Shown: positions 1 to 7,544 of the stretch, one piece after another
Numbering within the stretch: the first letter of the stretch is position 1
How the letters are laid out: the number at the start of each line of letters is the position of its first letter
Origin: Phycisphaerae bacterium
Lineage (GTDB): Bacteria > Planctomycetota > Phycisphaerae > Phycisphaerales > SM1A02
Reading direction: 5' to 3'
NCBI GenBank assembly: GCA_002591705.1
Contig: PAAB01000046.1
Span: 8,351-15,894, forward strand
Length of the DNA: 7,544 bases
The notes under the pieces: model-generated
Databases searched by the model: none
The model's input: the letters and a program-made list of their open reading frames with translations, nothing else
Told to the model about the DNA's origin: nothing
Program-made: the position numbers and the translations under genes

Positions 1-1143
1 CTGGTCGTGATGATGATGTTGGCCATCCTCGTCTCGCTGGTCCTCTACGCGACGAGCGGTGTCAGCCGGTCGGATGCCCTCATGCGTTCGCAGAACAACC
101 TGCGTGACATCAACACGCTGATGCAGCAGTACACCGGCTCCAACGACGCGCGGATCCTGCCCAGCCAGTTCGATCGGTACGACGAGGAGAGCGGGGGTGG
201 TGCCACCAAGATCGGCGGTCCCGCTTCGAGGATGTCGTACGAGTTGACCGAAAACGGCGCCGAATGGATCGAGAACAACAACCCCTACCAGAGTCTCGGC
301 CAGGCGGATCTGGATCTCGTGCACCGCGGCACCTGGGCGGATCTGATCTGGGTCGAGGGAAACCTGGGCGACACGCTGTCGGTCGCCGACCTCCAGATCG
401 ACGAATGGGGGGGCTCCAGTGGGGACGGACTCTATCGTTCCTACAAGTACTCGGTGCCGGATCGGACCTTCTACGAGCAGAACCCGAGATGGGACAAGAA
501 TCCGCTGCGCAGCGCAGTGGTGAACACCTGGAACTGGCCGCGTTGGGACAGCAGCGGTGACGAGACCGACTTCAGCCGTTCCGAGGCCGGAACGCAATCG
601 GCCGACGGTCTGCAGGGGCTTCCCACTCCCCGCGGCTCCGGGGCGTGGGAAAAGGACTACGCAGGTTTCTTTGCGGCCAACAACTTCTTCGATTCGAGAA
701 GTGCCCGCGACATCAGCGGCGACGAGGGCGATTCGACCCGTGATCGCTATTGGGCCGAGGGCCAGATCAAGTCTCCCGGTCGGTCGCTCTATCTCGTCGA
801 TTCGTTCGCGGGCGAGACCATCGGCGGCACGCCCGGCTTCCTGGGAACCAGCGACTACGCCACCCAGCAGGAGCAGTACTACGAGGACACCAGCCGATCC
901 TTCGAGGTCGCCGCCCAACGGGACATCAGCACCGACGGCGACGTGACGGAGATCGAAGAGGGACGATGCAACCAGGAAGTGGACTTCCGCTACGGAAATC
1001 AGTGCCTGATGCTCTTTCTCGACGGGCATGTCGAGCAGCAGGACCGCTGGTCGCAGATCTGGGATCTCGAGGGCCGGGACGACTCCATCGGCCGGGGGAT
1101 CCGAATTCTCGATCTGGACAAGCGGCAGGCCCGCCCCAATTGA
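1..1143 (+). CDS. Prepilin-type (pseudopilin-like) protein with C-terminal DGHV motif, 5' truncated
   Basis: The reading frame is open from base 1 and ends in TGA at 1141-1143, so the start codon lies upstream of the window; 380 codons are visible. The first residues (LVVMMMLAILVSLVLYA) look like the hydrophobic helix of a type IV pilin/pseudopilin just after an FTLxE-type prepilin peptidase site, which would sit immediately before base 1. A helical stretch follows (residues about 20-42), then a long polar, Asp/Gly/Ser-rich region. Near the C-terminus, C-L-M-L-F-L-D-G-H-V (DGHV at residues 341-344) matches the DGHV element typical of the many planctomycetal prepilin-domain proteins. Such proteins are exported and held in the membrane by the N-terminal helix; the role of this large family is mostly unknown. 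It may belong to a type II secretion/pilus-like apparatus, but no assembly gene is in view. The GTG at 7 and ATGs at 10-18 are internal, not starts. Confidence 0.85.
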   Translation: MVVMMMLAILVSLVLYATSGVSRSDALMRSQNNLRDINTLMQQYTGSNDARILPSQFDRYDEESGGGATKIGGPASRMSYELTENGAEWIENNNPYQSLGQADLDLVHRGTWADLIWVEGNLGDTLSVADLQIDEWGGSSGDGLYRSYKYSVPDRTFYEQNPRWDKNPLRSAVVNTWNWPRWDSSGDETDFSRSEAGTQSADGLQGLPTPRGSGAWEKDYAGFFAANNFFDSRSARDISGDEGDSTRDRYWAEGQIKSPGRSLYLVDSFAGETIGGTPGFLGTSDYATQQEQYYEDTSRSFEVAAQRDISTDGDVTEIEEGRCNQEVDFRYGNQCLMLFLDGHVEQQDRWSQIWDLEGRDDSIGRGIRILDLDKRQARPN

Positions 1144-1204
1144 TCGAAAGAGCCCCCCGGAGGGGCGTTCAGGCCCTCTGGAGTCGTTCTTGGTCCGCCA
1201 GCCC

Positions 1205-1232
1205 TTGATAGCCCCCTGAAATTGAGTACACT
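1205..1232 (+). promoter_or_regulatory. Candidate sigma-70-type promoter for the tRNA-Thr/tuf operon
   Basis: TTGATA (1205-1210) matches the -35 consensus at five of six positions. TACACT (1227-1232) is an acceptable -10 box with the key T, A and final T, and the spacing is 16 bases. The patch is noticeably AT-richer than its surroundings. It is the only promoter-like pair I find between the pilin-like gene and tRNA-Thr. Initiation would be expected near 1239, which places the terminator-like hairpin at 1243-1262 almost at the transcript 5' end. The match could be chance. Confidence 0.45.
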
Positions 1233-1242
1233 GATCCGTCTT

Positions 1243-1270
1243 CCGTCCCGCATCCGGGGCGGTTTTTATT
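1243..1270 (+). terminator. Intrinsic (Rho-independent) terminator
   Basis: CCGTCCCG (1243-1250) pairs over all eight positions, one of them G-U, with CGGGGCGG (1255-1262) around a CATC tetraloop. TTTTTATT follows directly (1263-1270). This is the only textbook terminator in the window. The simplest reading is that it ends transcription from the pilin-like gene, 100 bases after its stop codon. If the promoter at 1205-1232 is real, the same element would be a start-proximal attenuator of the tRNA-Thr/tuf transcript. Confidence 0.8.
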
Positions 1271-1368
1271 CGGGAACCCGGTGCCATGATTCGCCGGTTT
1301 CCCGGGCCCCACCTGGTGGGGTCGGGCATGTCTTCGGGCGTGCCAGGTGGGTCACGGATGGTTACCCC

Positions 1369-1440
1369 GCCACCGTAGCTCAGTGGTAGAGCACACCCTT
1401 GGTAAGGGTGAGGTCACGGGTTCAAGTCCCGTCGGTGGCT
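1369..1440 (+). tRNA. tRNA-Thr (anticodon GGT)
   Basis: A complete cloverleaf can be drawn. The acceptor stem GCCACCG (1369-1375) pairs with CGGTGGC (1433-1439). The D stem is GCTC/GAGC. The anticodon stem CACCC/GGGTG carries loop TTGGTAA with anticodon GGT at 1401-1403, which reads ACC and ACU threonine codons. The T stem ACGGG/CCCGT carries loop TTCAAGT. The discriminator is T1440. The 3' CCA is not encoded at the correct position (the next bases are TCCA, one base off), so it must be added by tRNA nucleotidyltransferase. A Thr(GGU) tRNA directly upstream of an EF-Tu gene is the same order as thrT-tufB in E. coli, which supports co-transcription. Confidence 0.97.
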
Positions 1441-1606
1441 TCCAAATACCCGTCGCGGTCGTTCTGCGGCGGGTCGAAAGAGACGGGTCACGCTGTCGCG
1501 AGGACACGTGATCAAGGGTCATGAGACCCGGACATGTTGAAGACACTCCCGTACCGGTGCGCCGGACGCATGCAGGACGGGAAACGGATTTCGGAGACTG
1601 ACTGAA
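1441..1606 (+). promoter_or_regulatory. Structured tRNA-Thr/tuf spacer (mRNA leader of tuf)
   Basis: This 166-base spacer has no ORF of interest but several complementary segments. CCCGTCGC (1449-1456) pairs with GCGGCGGG (1466-1473), 8 bp with one G-U. The overlapping ACCCGTC (1448-1454) can instead pair perfectly with GACGGGT (1482-1488), so the two hairpins are mutually exclusive. GGGTC/GACCC (1516-1520 with 1525-1529) forms a small hairpin. TCCCGT (1547-1552) closes onto ACGGGA (1577-1582) around an inner TGCG/CGCA stem, just before the ribosome binding site GGAG at 1593-1596. The first hairpin may help release the tRNA 3' end; control of EF-Tu translation is only a possibility. Confidence 0.4.
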
Positions 1607-2800
<1,194 letters not shown>

Positions 2801-2818
2801 TCTGCTGACATGTCTTCA

Positions 2819-2872
2819 ACTGGTCCGGAGTGCCTCGCCCGTCGTTGCGGGTGAGGCACTCCAGGGCCAAGT
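2819..2872 (+). promoter_or_regulatory. Very strong stem-loop in the tuf-rpmG spacer
   Basis: The core is a 15-bp stem, with one G-T wobble, formed by 2827-2841 and 2848-2862 around the six-base loop TCGTTG. Beyond a bulged A2863 the helix continues for six pairs (TGGTCC 2821-2826 with GGGCCA 2864-2869), then past a second bulge for two more (AC 2819-2820 with GT 2871-2872). It fills most of the 103-base spacer. No U-run follows (the next bases are CTTCTTCGGG), so it is not a textbook terminator. Likely roles are a partial terminator, an RNase III-type processing site or a block to 3' decay that protects tuf mRNA. It would lower expression of rpmG-secE-nusG relative to tuf. Confidence 0.7.
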
Positions 2873-2903
2873 CTTCTTCGGGTACGACCCGTGGAGCATC
2901 GAG

Positions 2904-3083
2904 ATGGCCAAGAAGTCGACAGACCGCGAATACGTCTGGCTGCAGTGCACGGAGAGCGGCGACCTGAACTACAGGACGAGCATCCGCGTGAAGGGTGGCA
3001 TCGCCGAGAAGGTGAAGGAGGGCTTCAAGAAGTTCTGCCCCCGCCTTCGGAAGCACACCCTGCACAAGATCAAGCGGAAGTAG
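2904..3083 (+). CDS. rpmG: 50S ribosomal protein L33 (bL33)
   Basis: This small basic protein of the large ribosomal subunit (59 residues against a usual 49-56) sits between tuf and tRNA-Trp, where rpmG is found in many bacteria. The diagnostic parts are Y-V-W-L-Q-C-T-E-S-G-D-L-N-Y (residues 10-23) and the C-terminal KKFCPRLRKHTLHKIKRK (42-59). The ATG at 2904 was chosen because it starts MAKK, has GGAG at 2893-2896 seven bases upstream, and gives the right length; the longer open frame upstream overlaps tuf and the spacer hairpin. Zinc-binding bL33 has two CxxC pairs. Here only the first cysteine of each pair remains (Cys15 and Cys45; the partners are Ser18 and Leu48), so tetra-cysteine zinc binding is not possible. 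The linker between the motifs is also slightly long. Confidence 0.96.
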   Translation: MAKKSTDREYVWLQCTESGDLNYRTSIRVKGGIAEKVKEGFKKFCPRLRKHTLHKIKRK

Positions 3084-3093
3084 TCCAGCACGG

Positions 3094-3114
3094 GCGGGAA
3101 GTCCGGCTTCCCGC
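3094..3114 (+). promoter_or_regulatory. Stem-loop between rpmG and tRNA-Trp
   Basis: GCGGGAAG (3094-3101) and CTTCCCGC (3107-3114) form a perfect 8-bp stem with loop TCCGG. It starts 11 bases after the rpmG stop codon and ends five bases before tRNA-Trp. There is no U-run. It probably protects the rpmG mRNA 3' end once RNase P has cut at the tRNA 5' end, or marks a processing site. Confidence 0.6.
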
Positions 3115-3119
3115 ACAGG

Positions 3120-3192
<73 letters not shown>

Positions 3193-3199
3193 TTTCGAG

Positions 3200-3221
3200 A
3201 CGCCCCCTCTGGATGGGGCGT
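3200..3221 (+). promoter_or_regulatory. Stem-loop between tRNA-Trp and secE
   Basis: ACGCCCC (3200-3206) pairs perfectly over 7 bp with GGGGCGT (3215-3221) around the loop CTCTGGAT. It starts eight bases after the tRNA-Trp discriminator and ends right at the purine-rich secE ribosome binding site (from 3222). It could be a 3'-trailer signal for tRNA maturation, or a 5'-end cap that stabilises secE-nusG mRNA after the tRNA is removed. There is no U-run. Confidence 0.6.
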
Positions 3222-3240
3222 GAGGAAAGGAAGCAGCATC

Positions 3241-3654
3241 GTGGCAAGTGGAATCTACAAGAGCGGTCAGGGCTACTGGGTCAGGTTGATGTCCGCCATC
3301 GCCTACGGCGTGGTGGTCGCACTCGGCCTGAAGTGGCTCTGGGACTGGCTCAACACGATGACGTTCGGCGAAGTCGAGACCACCTACGTCCAGGTCGCCG
3401 TGATGCTTCCCTGCGCCTTCGTCTTCGGAGCCATCGGGTTCTGGATCATCGGCGCCAAGAAGCGGACGGTCGAGTTCATGATTGCGACCGAAGGCGAGAT
3501 GAAGAAGGTCAACTGGTCCTCCAAGCGTGAACTGCAGCGTTCGACCTGGGCCGTCATCTTCCTGACCTTCGGTCTGGCCTTCTTCTGCTTCGTCTTCGAC
3601 CAGATCTTCTACTACATCTTCTTCTCCGCTGGCGTGCTTGACGCATCCAGCTGA
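3241..3654 (+). CDS. secE: Preprotein translocase subunit SecE
   Basis: SecE is the small essential subunit that clamps SecY in the SecYEG channel of the inner membrane. The 137-residue product has three predicted membrane segments (about 17-36, 50-70 and 104-127), like the 127-residue three-helix E. coli form rather than the short one-helix type. The conserved C-terminal SecE region is clear: an amphipathic stretch EGEMKKVNWSSKRELQRST (84-102) followed by the last helix. The usual Trp-Pro after KV is Trp-Ser here. The start is GTG at 3241, preceded by GAGG at 3222-3225 and AGGAA at 3228-3232, eight bases from the start. An in-frame GTG at 3220 lies inside the upstream hairpin and would leave the ribosome binding site inside the gene. 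nusG follows 17 bases after the stop, so the two are surely co-transcribed. Confidence 0.95.
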   Translation: MASGIYKSGQGYWVRLMSAIAYGVVVALGLKWLWDWLNTMTFGEVETTYVQVAVMLPCAFVFGAIGFWIIGAKKRTVEFMIATEGEMKKVNWSSKRELQRSTWAVIFLTFGLAFFCFVFDQIFYYIFFSAGVLDASS

Positions 3655-3671
3655 ACCGGAGCCCGGACACG

Positions 3672-4418
3672 ATGATCGACGATCAACCCATGGAGTCGAC
3701 CCAGCCTGAACTCGAAGCGACCAGCGAGGTCGCCGCCGAGTCCAGCCCCGCTCCCGAGGCCACAGAGGCCACGGCGACACAGGCTCCCGAGGCCACGACC
3801 GAAGCCGCGGCGGACGAGGACGAGAAGGCCTTCGATCCCGCCGTGGACATGCCGATGTTCCGTTCCGGCATGCACTGGTGCGTGCTCCGCGTCGCCTCCA
3901 ACAAGGAGAAGTCCGTCAAGGACACGCTCCAGAAGAAGGTCCAGATCGAAGGCCTCGACCAGTCCGTCGGCCGGATCATGGTGCCGACCGAGAAGACCCG
4001 GACTCTCAAGGGGGGCAAGACCCGGATCACCGAGGTCATGCTCTACCCGGGCTACATCTTCGTCGAGATGACCCTCGAGAAGGACAACCGCATCCCGCAG
4101 GACGTCTTCTTCCTGATCAAGGAGACCACCGGAGTCGGTGATTTCGTCGGCAGTCCCGGACGACCGACCCCGCTGTCCCCGGACGAGGTCGAGAAGATGC
4201 TCTTCGACTCGCGGATGCCCGAGGAGGACCCCACGGTCAAGCTCGAGTTCGCCAAGGGCGACAACGTCACCATCAAGGAGGGGCCGTTCGAGAACTACGA
4301 CGGCACCGTCGACGATGTCATGCCCGAGAAGGGGCTGGTCCGGGTGCTGGTCACCATCTTCGGACGGCAGGCTCCGGTGGAACTCGAGTACTGGCAGATC
4401 GCCAAGGCCGACGAGTAG
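3672..4418 (+). CDS. nusG: Transcription termination/antitermination factor NusG
   Basis: NusG binds RNA polymerase through its NGN domain, keeps it moving, and links it to Rho or the ribosome through its KOW domain. The NGN domain starts at MHWCVLRVASNKEKSVKDTL (residues 67-86) and includes the characteristic LYPGYIFVEM. The KOW domain begins near residue 192 with F-A-K-G-D-N-V-T-I-K-E-G-P-F and ends with VELEYWQIAKADE. At 248 residues it is well over the usual 175-185. The excess is an N-terminal extension of about 66 residues, rich in Ala, Glu, Thr and Pro with repeated PEAT-like units (encoded by repeated GAGGCCAC), probably disordered and strongly acidic. The ATG at 3672 has GGAG at 3658-3661, ten bases upstream; the next ATG (3690) is only six codons further, so the extension holds with either. 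It sits 17 bases after secE. Confidence 0.97.
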   Translation: MIDDQPMESTQPELEATSEVAAESSPAPEATEATATQAPEATTEAAADEDEKAFDPAVDMPMFRSGMHWCVLRVASNKEKSVKDTLQKKVQIEGLDQSVGRIMVPTEKTRTLKGGKTRITEVMLYPGYIFVEMTLEKDNRIPQDVFFLIKETTGVGDFVGSPGRPTPLSPDEVEKMLFDSRMPEEDPTVKLEFAKGDNVTIKEGPFENYDGTVDDVMPEKGLVRVLVTIFGRQAPVELEYWQIAKADE

Positions 4419-4419
4419 T

Positions 4420-4435
4420 CCCTCGCTGCCGAGGG
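4420..4435 (+). promoter_or_regulatory. Short stem-loop in the nusG-moxR gap
   Basis: CCCTCG (4420-4425) pairs perfectly with CGAGGG (4430-4435) around loop CTGC, starting two bases after the nusG stop. TCGCTACC follows, not a U-run. The 3' arm holds the only Shine-Dalgarno-like sequence (GAGGG) upstream of moxR, and it is rather far (16 bases) from that ATG. The hairpin may partly end nusG transcription or limit moxR translation. Confidence 0.45.
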
Positions 4436-4451
4436 TCGCTACCATGGGTCC

Positions 4452-5453
<1,002 letters not shown>

Positions 5454-5468
5454 TACGGAGAGACCACC

Positions 5469-6482
5469 ATGCTGCAACTGCTCACCGTCGCCCTGGCCTC
5501 GAACCCCTTCGTCCTGCCGACCCAGCCCGTCGACGAGCATCTGCTGCCGAGTCTGGAGCGTCCGGCGCTGACGGCCTTCCAGGACGACGACTCGGTCCGG
5601 GCGGTCGCGGAAGAGGATGTTCCCGAGTTCGGTCAGGATCTGAACTGGACGGCCGGCACCCGGTTGTCGCTGACCCTGCACTATTCCCATCTCTTCAATT
5701 CGGAGATCGATGACGATCAGGGCGAGTTCGACATGGACCAGCTTCGGTTGCGACTGAAGGGCCGCACCGCGATCACGGATACGTTCGATCTGAGCTACGG
5801 ATTCCGCTACGAGTTCGATGGATTCAACTTCGGTGAGCAGGGGTTCTTCGGGCTCGGTGACCCATGGTCGGACATCCACACCATCGAGTTCAACGTCGGT
5901 GGATTCTGGAAGCTCGACGGCAACTGGCAATTCTTCGCCGGCGGCGTCTTCCGGTTTGCACGGGAGACCGGTGCCGACTGGGGCGATTCCTTCGAAGGGG
6001 GCGGTGCGGCGGCGATCAGCTACACCTTCAGCGAACGACTCACCCTCGGCGGCGGACTCGGCATCGTCACGCGGCTCGAGGACGATCTCCTGTACTACCC
6101 CATCGTCGTGGCGGACTGGGAGATCGTCGATCGGCTGCTCCTGACCACCCGGATCTCGACCGGATGGGGCAACGAGACCGGCGTGCAGCTGGTCTATCGG
6201 TGGACCGACCATTGGGACGTCGGCATCGGTGCCGCCTACGACTACCAGCGGTTCCGTCTCAACGACGAAGGGCCGGTCGCCGAAGGCGTCGGCGAGTTCA
6301 CCGCGCTGCCGTTCTACGGATTCGTCAACTGGAAGCCCATGCCCTCGGTCAACGTCTCGCTCTACGTCGGCATCAACACCTACGGTGAGCTGGAGGCGGT
6401 CGACCGCAACGGCAACGTCGCGGCCAGTTCGGACTACGGGACCGGTTTCCTGCTGGGTGGGCAGGCGACCATTTCGTTCTGA
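5469..6482 (+). CDS. Predicted outer-membrane beta-barrel protein (DUF6268-like)
   Basis: The 337-residue product looks like an outer-membrane barrel. From about residue 58 it is built of alternating polar/hydrophobic strands with many Tyr, Trp, Phe and Gly (for example TRLSLTLHYSHLF, FDLSYGFRYEF, WQFFAGGVFRFA, AISYTFSERLTLGGGLGIV). It ends in ATISF, a terminal Phe as expected for recognition by the BAM machinery. It resembles planctomycetal proteins grouped as DUF6268, but I cannot confirm the family without a profile search. The N-terminus (MLQLLTVALASNPF) is a short hydrophobic stretch without a positive charge, so it is a poor signal peptide. The ATG at 5469 has GGAG at 5457-5460, eight bases upstream. 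It begins 15 bases after moxR, implying an operon. It could be a porin or a structural barrel; no substrate can be inferred. Confidence 0.75.
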   Translation: MLQLLTVALASNPFVLPTQPVDEHLLPSLERPALTAFQDDDSVRAVAEEDVPEFGQDLNWTAGTRLSLTLHYSHLFNSEIDDDQGEFDMDQLRLRLKGRTAITDTFDLSYGFRYEFDGFNFGEQGFFGLGDPWSDIHTIEFNVGGFWKLDGNWQFFAGGVFRFARETGADWGDSFEGGGAAAISYTFSERLTLGGGLGIVTRLEDDLLYYPIVVADWEIVDRLLLTTRISTGWGNETGVQLVYRWTDHWDVGIGAAYDYQRFRLNDEGPVAEGVGEFTALPFYGFVNWKPMPSVNVSLYVGINTYGELEAVDRNGNVAASSDYGTGFLLGGQATISF

Positions 6483-6517
6483 TTCCTCAGCGTCTTCGGA
6501 CCGGAAGCAGGAAATCG
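6443..6517. repeat. Inverted repeat centred on the two convergent stop codons
   Basis: CGGTTTCCTGCT (6443-6454) pairs over all 12 positions, with one G-T wobble, with AGCAGGAAATCG (6506-6517). The 51-base loop is centred at 6480, exactly where the barrel gene stops (TGA 6480-6482) and next to the stop of the opposite gene (TCA 6487-6489). Inside it CTGA-TTCC-TCAG (6479-6490) is a smaller palindrome formed by the stop codons. Both arms are coding (each encodes Phe-Leu-Leu in its own gene). It may act on both transcripts as a bidirectional 3'-end structure, or be chance. Confidence 0.35.
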
Positions 6518-7544
6518 TCGTCGTTCCACGCCGAGATGTCCAGGTGCACCGGATCGATGCGCATCGACCAGGGGACGCTCACGTTCGGTGCGGTTTCGAA
6601 GTCGAGGTTGTCCTCGTGCGTCCGGATCAGTGAAAGCAGCAGAGGTTCTCCGGACGCGGGAATCCAGTGGCCGGGGAGCACGAACCTCGCCAGCCACCGG
6701 TCCTCGTACGATCGGATGTGGATCTCCGGGGCATCGTCCTCCGGGCCCACCACGATCTGCGCATCGCCGAATTCGGGAATGCAGATTCCGTACCGTGCCG
6801 GTGCCCGTTCGTGTCGCGGGGGTCCGACCAGCACGGTGACGGCCTCGATGCCGCGCAGCTGATCCAGCGAGCGCAGGAAGGAGGACATTCGCCGTCCGCG
6901 ACTGGTTCCGGTGCGCTGGCATTCGATGAACAATTCCCACCGGCCGGCCATCTTTCGGACCTGGCACCAGGTGGTTCGTTCCGCCTCTTCGTCGGGGACG
7001 TTCTGGGTGCGTGCCGCGGACATGGTCATCGGCGGGCGGAGGGGGCCCAGAAGGGGACCCGGGGGTTGGGCCAGGATCGTCTGCGGGCCGAAGGCAAGGG
7101 TCATCACGTGCTCCCTGACCACCAGATTCAGGTGCAGAAGATCGCCCGCGTCCAGTTCGGGATAGAACGTCTTGATGAGATCCGCCGGGGGCCTCGGGAG
7201 GGTCAGTCGGGTCACGATTCCCGGCTCGAGCGTGGCACCGATGGCGACGGATCCCTGGTTTCGCCAGAGCACCTGGGCGAGTTGGCGTGTCGGATAGGGA
7301 TTGCCGATCGCAAGGACGATGTCGGAACCGTAGGCCTGTTCGATCCAGGCCACGATGGGCATCTGCCGATCGGCCCAGGCCAGCGCGAGTTCGACGAGCA
7401 CTTCGTCGTTGTTCGGATCGAGCATGATTCCCAGCAGCTCGTTGATCGGAGTGGCTTCGTTGATCCAGGCGGCGAACTCGCGACCGTCGTCACGGCAGGT
7501 GTAGGTGAGGAGGTCGCGGCATTGTGCCGCCACGCCCCGGCTGC
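6487..7544 (-). CDS. Hypothetical protein, N-terminus probably outside the window
   Basis: I do not recognise this protein. The frame on the minus strand is open to the window edge; the first possible start inside is GTG at 7533-7531, which gives 348 residues but has no clear ribosome binding site, so the true start may lie beyond 7544. There is no signal peptide or membrane helix, so it is probably cytoplasmic. The numbers below count from that GTG. The N-terminal part (about 1-140) has a mixed helix/strand look with several Trp. A Pro/Gly-rich segment (about 155-170, QPPGPLLGPLRPP) acts as a linker. The C-terminal part (about 190-348) is strand-rich and ends with LDISAWNDDDFLLPVRRR. No catalytic motif stands out. 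It reads towards the barrel gene with four bases between the stops, so it is not in the moxR operon. That it is a real gene is supported by its length, its position against a convergent neighbour and a plausible amino-acid make-up. Confidence 0.7.
   Translation of the reverse strand, partial: SRGVAAQCRDLLTYTCRDDGREFAAWINEATPINELLGIMLDPNNDEVLVELALAWADRQMPIVAWIEQAYGSDIVLAIGNPYPTRQLAQVLWRNQGSVAIGATLEPGIVTRLTLPRPPADLIKTFYPELDAGDLLHLNLVVREHVMTLAFGPQTILAQPPGPLLGPLRPPMTMSAARTQNVPDEEAERTTWCQVRKMAGRWELFIECQRTGTSRGRRMSSFLRSLDQLRGIEAVTVLVGPPRHERAPARYGICIPEFGDAQIVVGPEDDAPEIHIRSYEDRWLARFVLPGHWIPASGEPLLLSLIRTHEDNLDFETAPNVSVPWSMRIDPVHLDISAWNDDDFLLPVRRR

Larger units (their letters stand above)
1144..1368. 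other. Non-coding region between the pilin-like gene and tRNA-Thr
   Basis: No convincing gene is present. A short GC hairpin (GCCCC 1152-1156 with GGGGC 1162-1166) follows the pilin-like stop codon but lacks a U-run. Next come a promoter candidate (1205-1232), a strong intrinsic terminator (1243-1270) and, from 1271 to 1351, a run of overlapping inverted repeats. The repeats are CGGGAACCCGG (1271-1281) with CCGGTTTCCCG (1294-1304), one mismatch; CCCCAC (1307-1312) with GTGGGG (1316-1321); GGCATG (1325-1330) with CGTGCC (1339-1344); and a longer-range perfect 9-bp pairing CCCACCTGG (1308-1316) with CCAGGTGGG (1343-1351). The last excludes the two before it. Confidence 0.6.

Noticed and set aside
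1152..1166. A GC-rich hairpin just after the pilin-like gene as a terminator.
   Set aside because: The stem has only five pairs and no U-run follows; the terminator at 1243-1270 is much better.
1441..1444. A possible encoded CCA end for tRNA-Thr.
   Set aside because: CCA falls at 1442-1444, one base beyond the correct position after discriminator T1440, so it is not a templated CCA tail.

Overview
The window is GC-rich and fits a member of the Planctomycetota, most likely class Phycisphaerae. The pointers are a pseudopilin-like protein carrying the planctomycetal C-terminal DGHV motif, a planctomycete-type bL33, a NusG with a long acidic/Ala-rich N-terminal extension, and an outer-membrane beta-barrel protein resembling the DUF6268 group. 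The placement is from recognition of these proteins, not from a search.

Layout. (1) 1-1143 (+): a prepilin-type protein whose 5' end lies outside the window. (2) 1144-1368: non-coding, with a sigma-70-like promoter candidate (1205-1232), a convincing intrinsic terminator (1243-1270) and more potential hairpins. (3) 1369-4418 (+): a translation/transcription/export block in the order tRNA-Thr(GGT), tuf, rpmG, tRNA-Trp(CCA), secE, nusG. This is the widely conserved bacterial arrangement, and even E. coli has a Thr(GGU) tRNA directly before tufB. The usual continuation rplK-rplA-rplJ-rplL-rpoBC is missing. (4) 4452-6482 (+): a MoxR-type AAA+ ATPase followed after 15 bases by a predicted outer-membrane beta-barrel protein. 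(5) 6487-7544 (-): an unrecognised protein running convergently towards the barrel gene, with only four bases between the stop codons and its 5' end probably outside the window.

How it fits together. EF-Tu and the two tRNAs serve elongation, bL33 is a 50S protein, SecE is a core subunit of the SecYEG translocon and NusG is the transcription elongation factor. Almost every junction in this block carries a stem-loop without a U-run (1449-1473, 2819-2872, 3094-3114, 3200-3221, 4420-4435). This suggests a polycistronic transcript cut or tuned at hairpins to separate tRNAs from mRNAs and to give EF-Tu, bL33, SecE and NusG different yields. 

I see no CRISPR array, insertion sequence, toxin-antitoxin pair or recognisable defence system. 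The parts most worth a second look are the loss of rplK after nusG with a MoxR/beta-barrel pair in its place, the hairpin-punctuated operon, and the start-proximal terminator upstream of tRNA-Thr.
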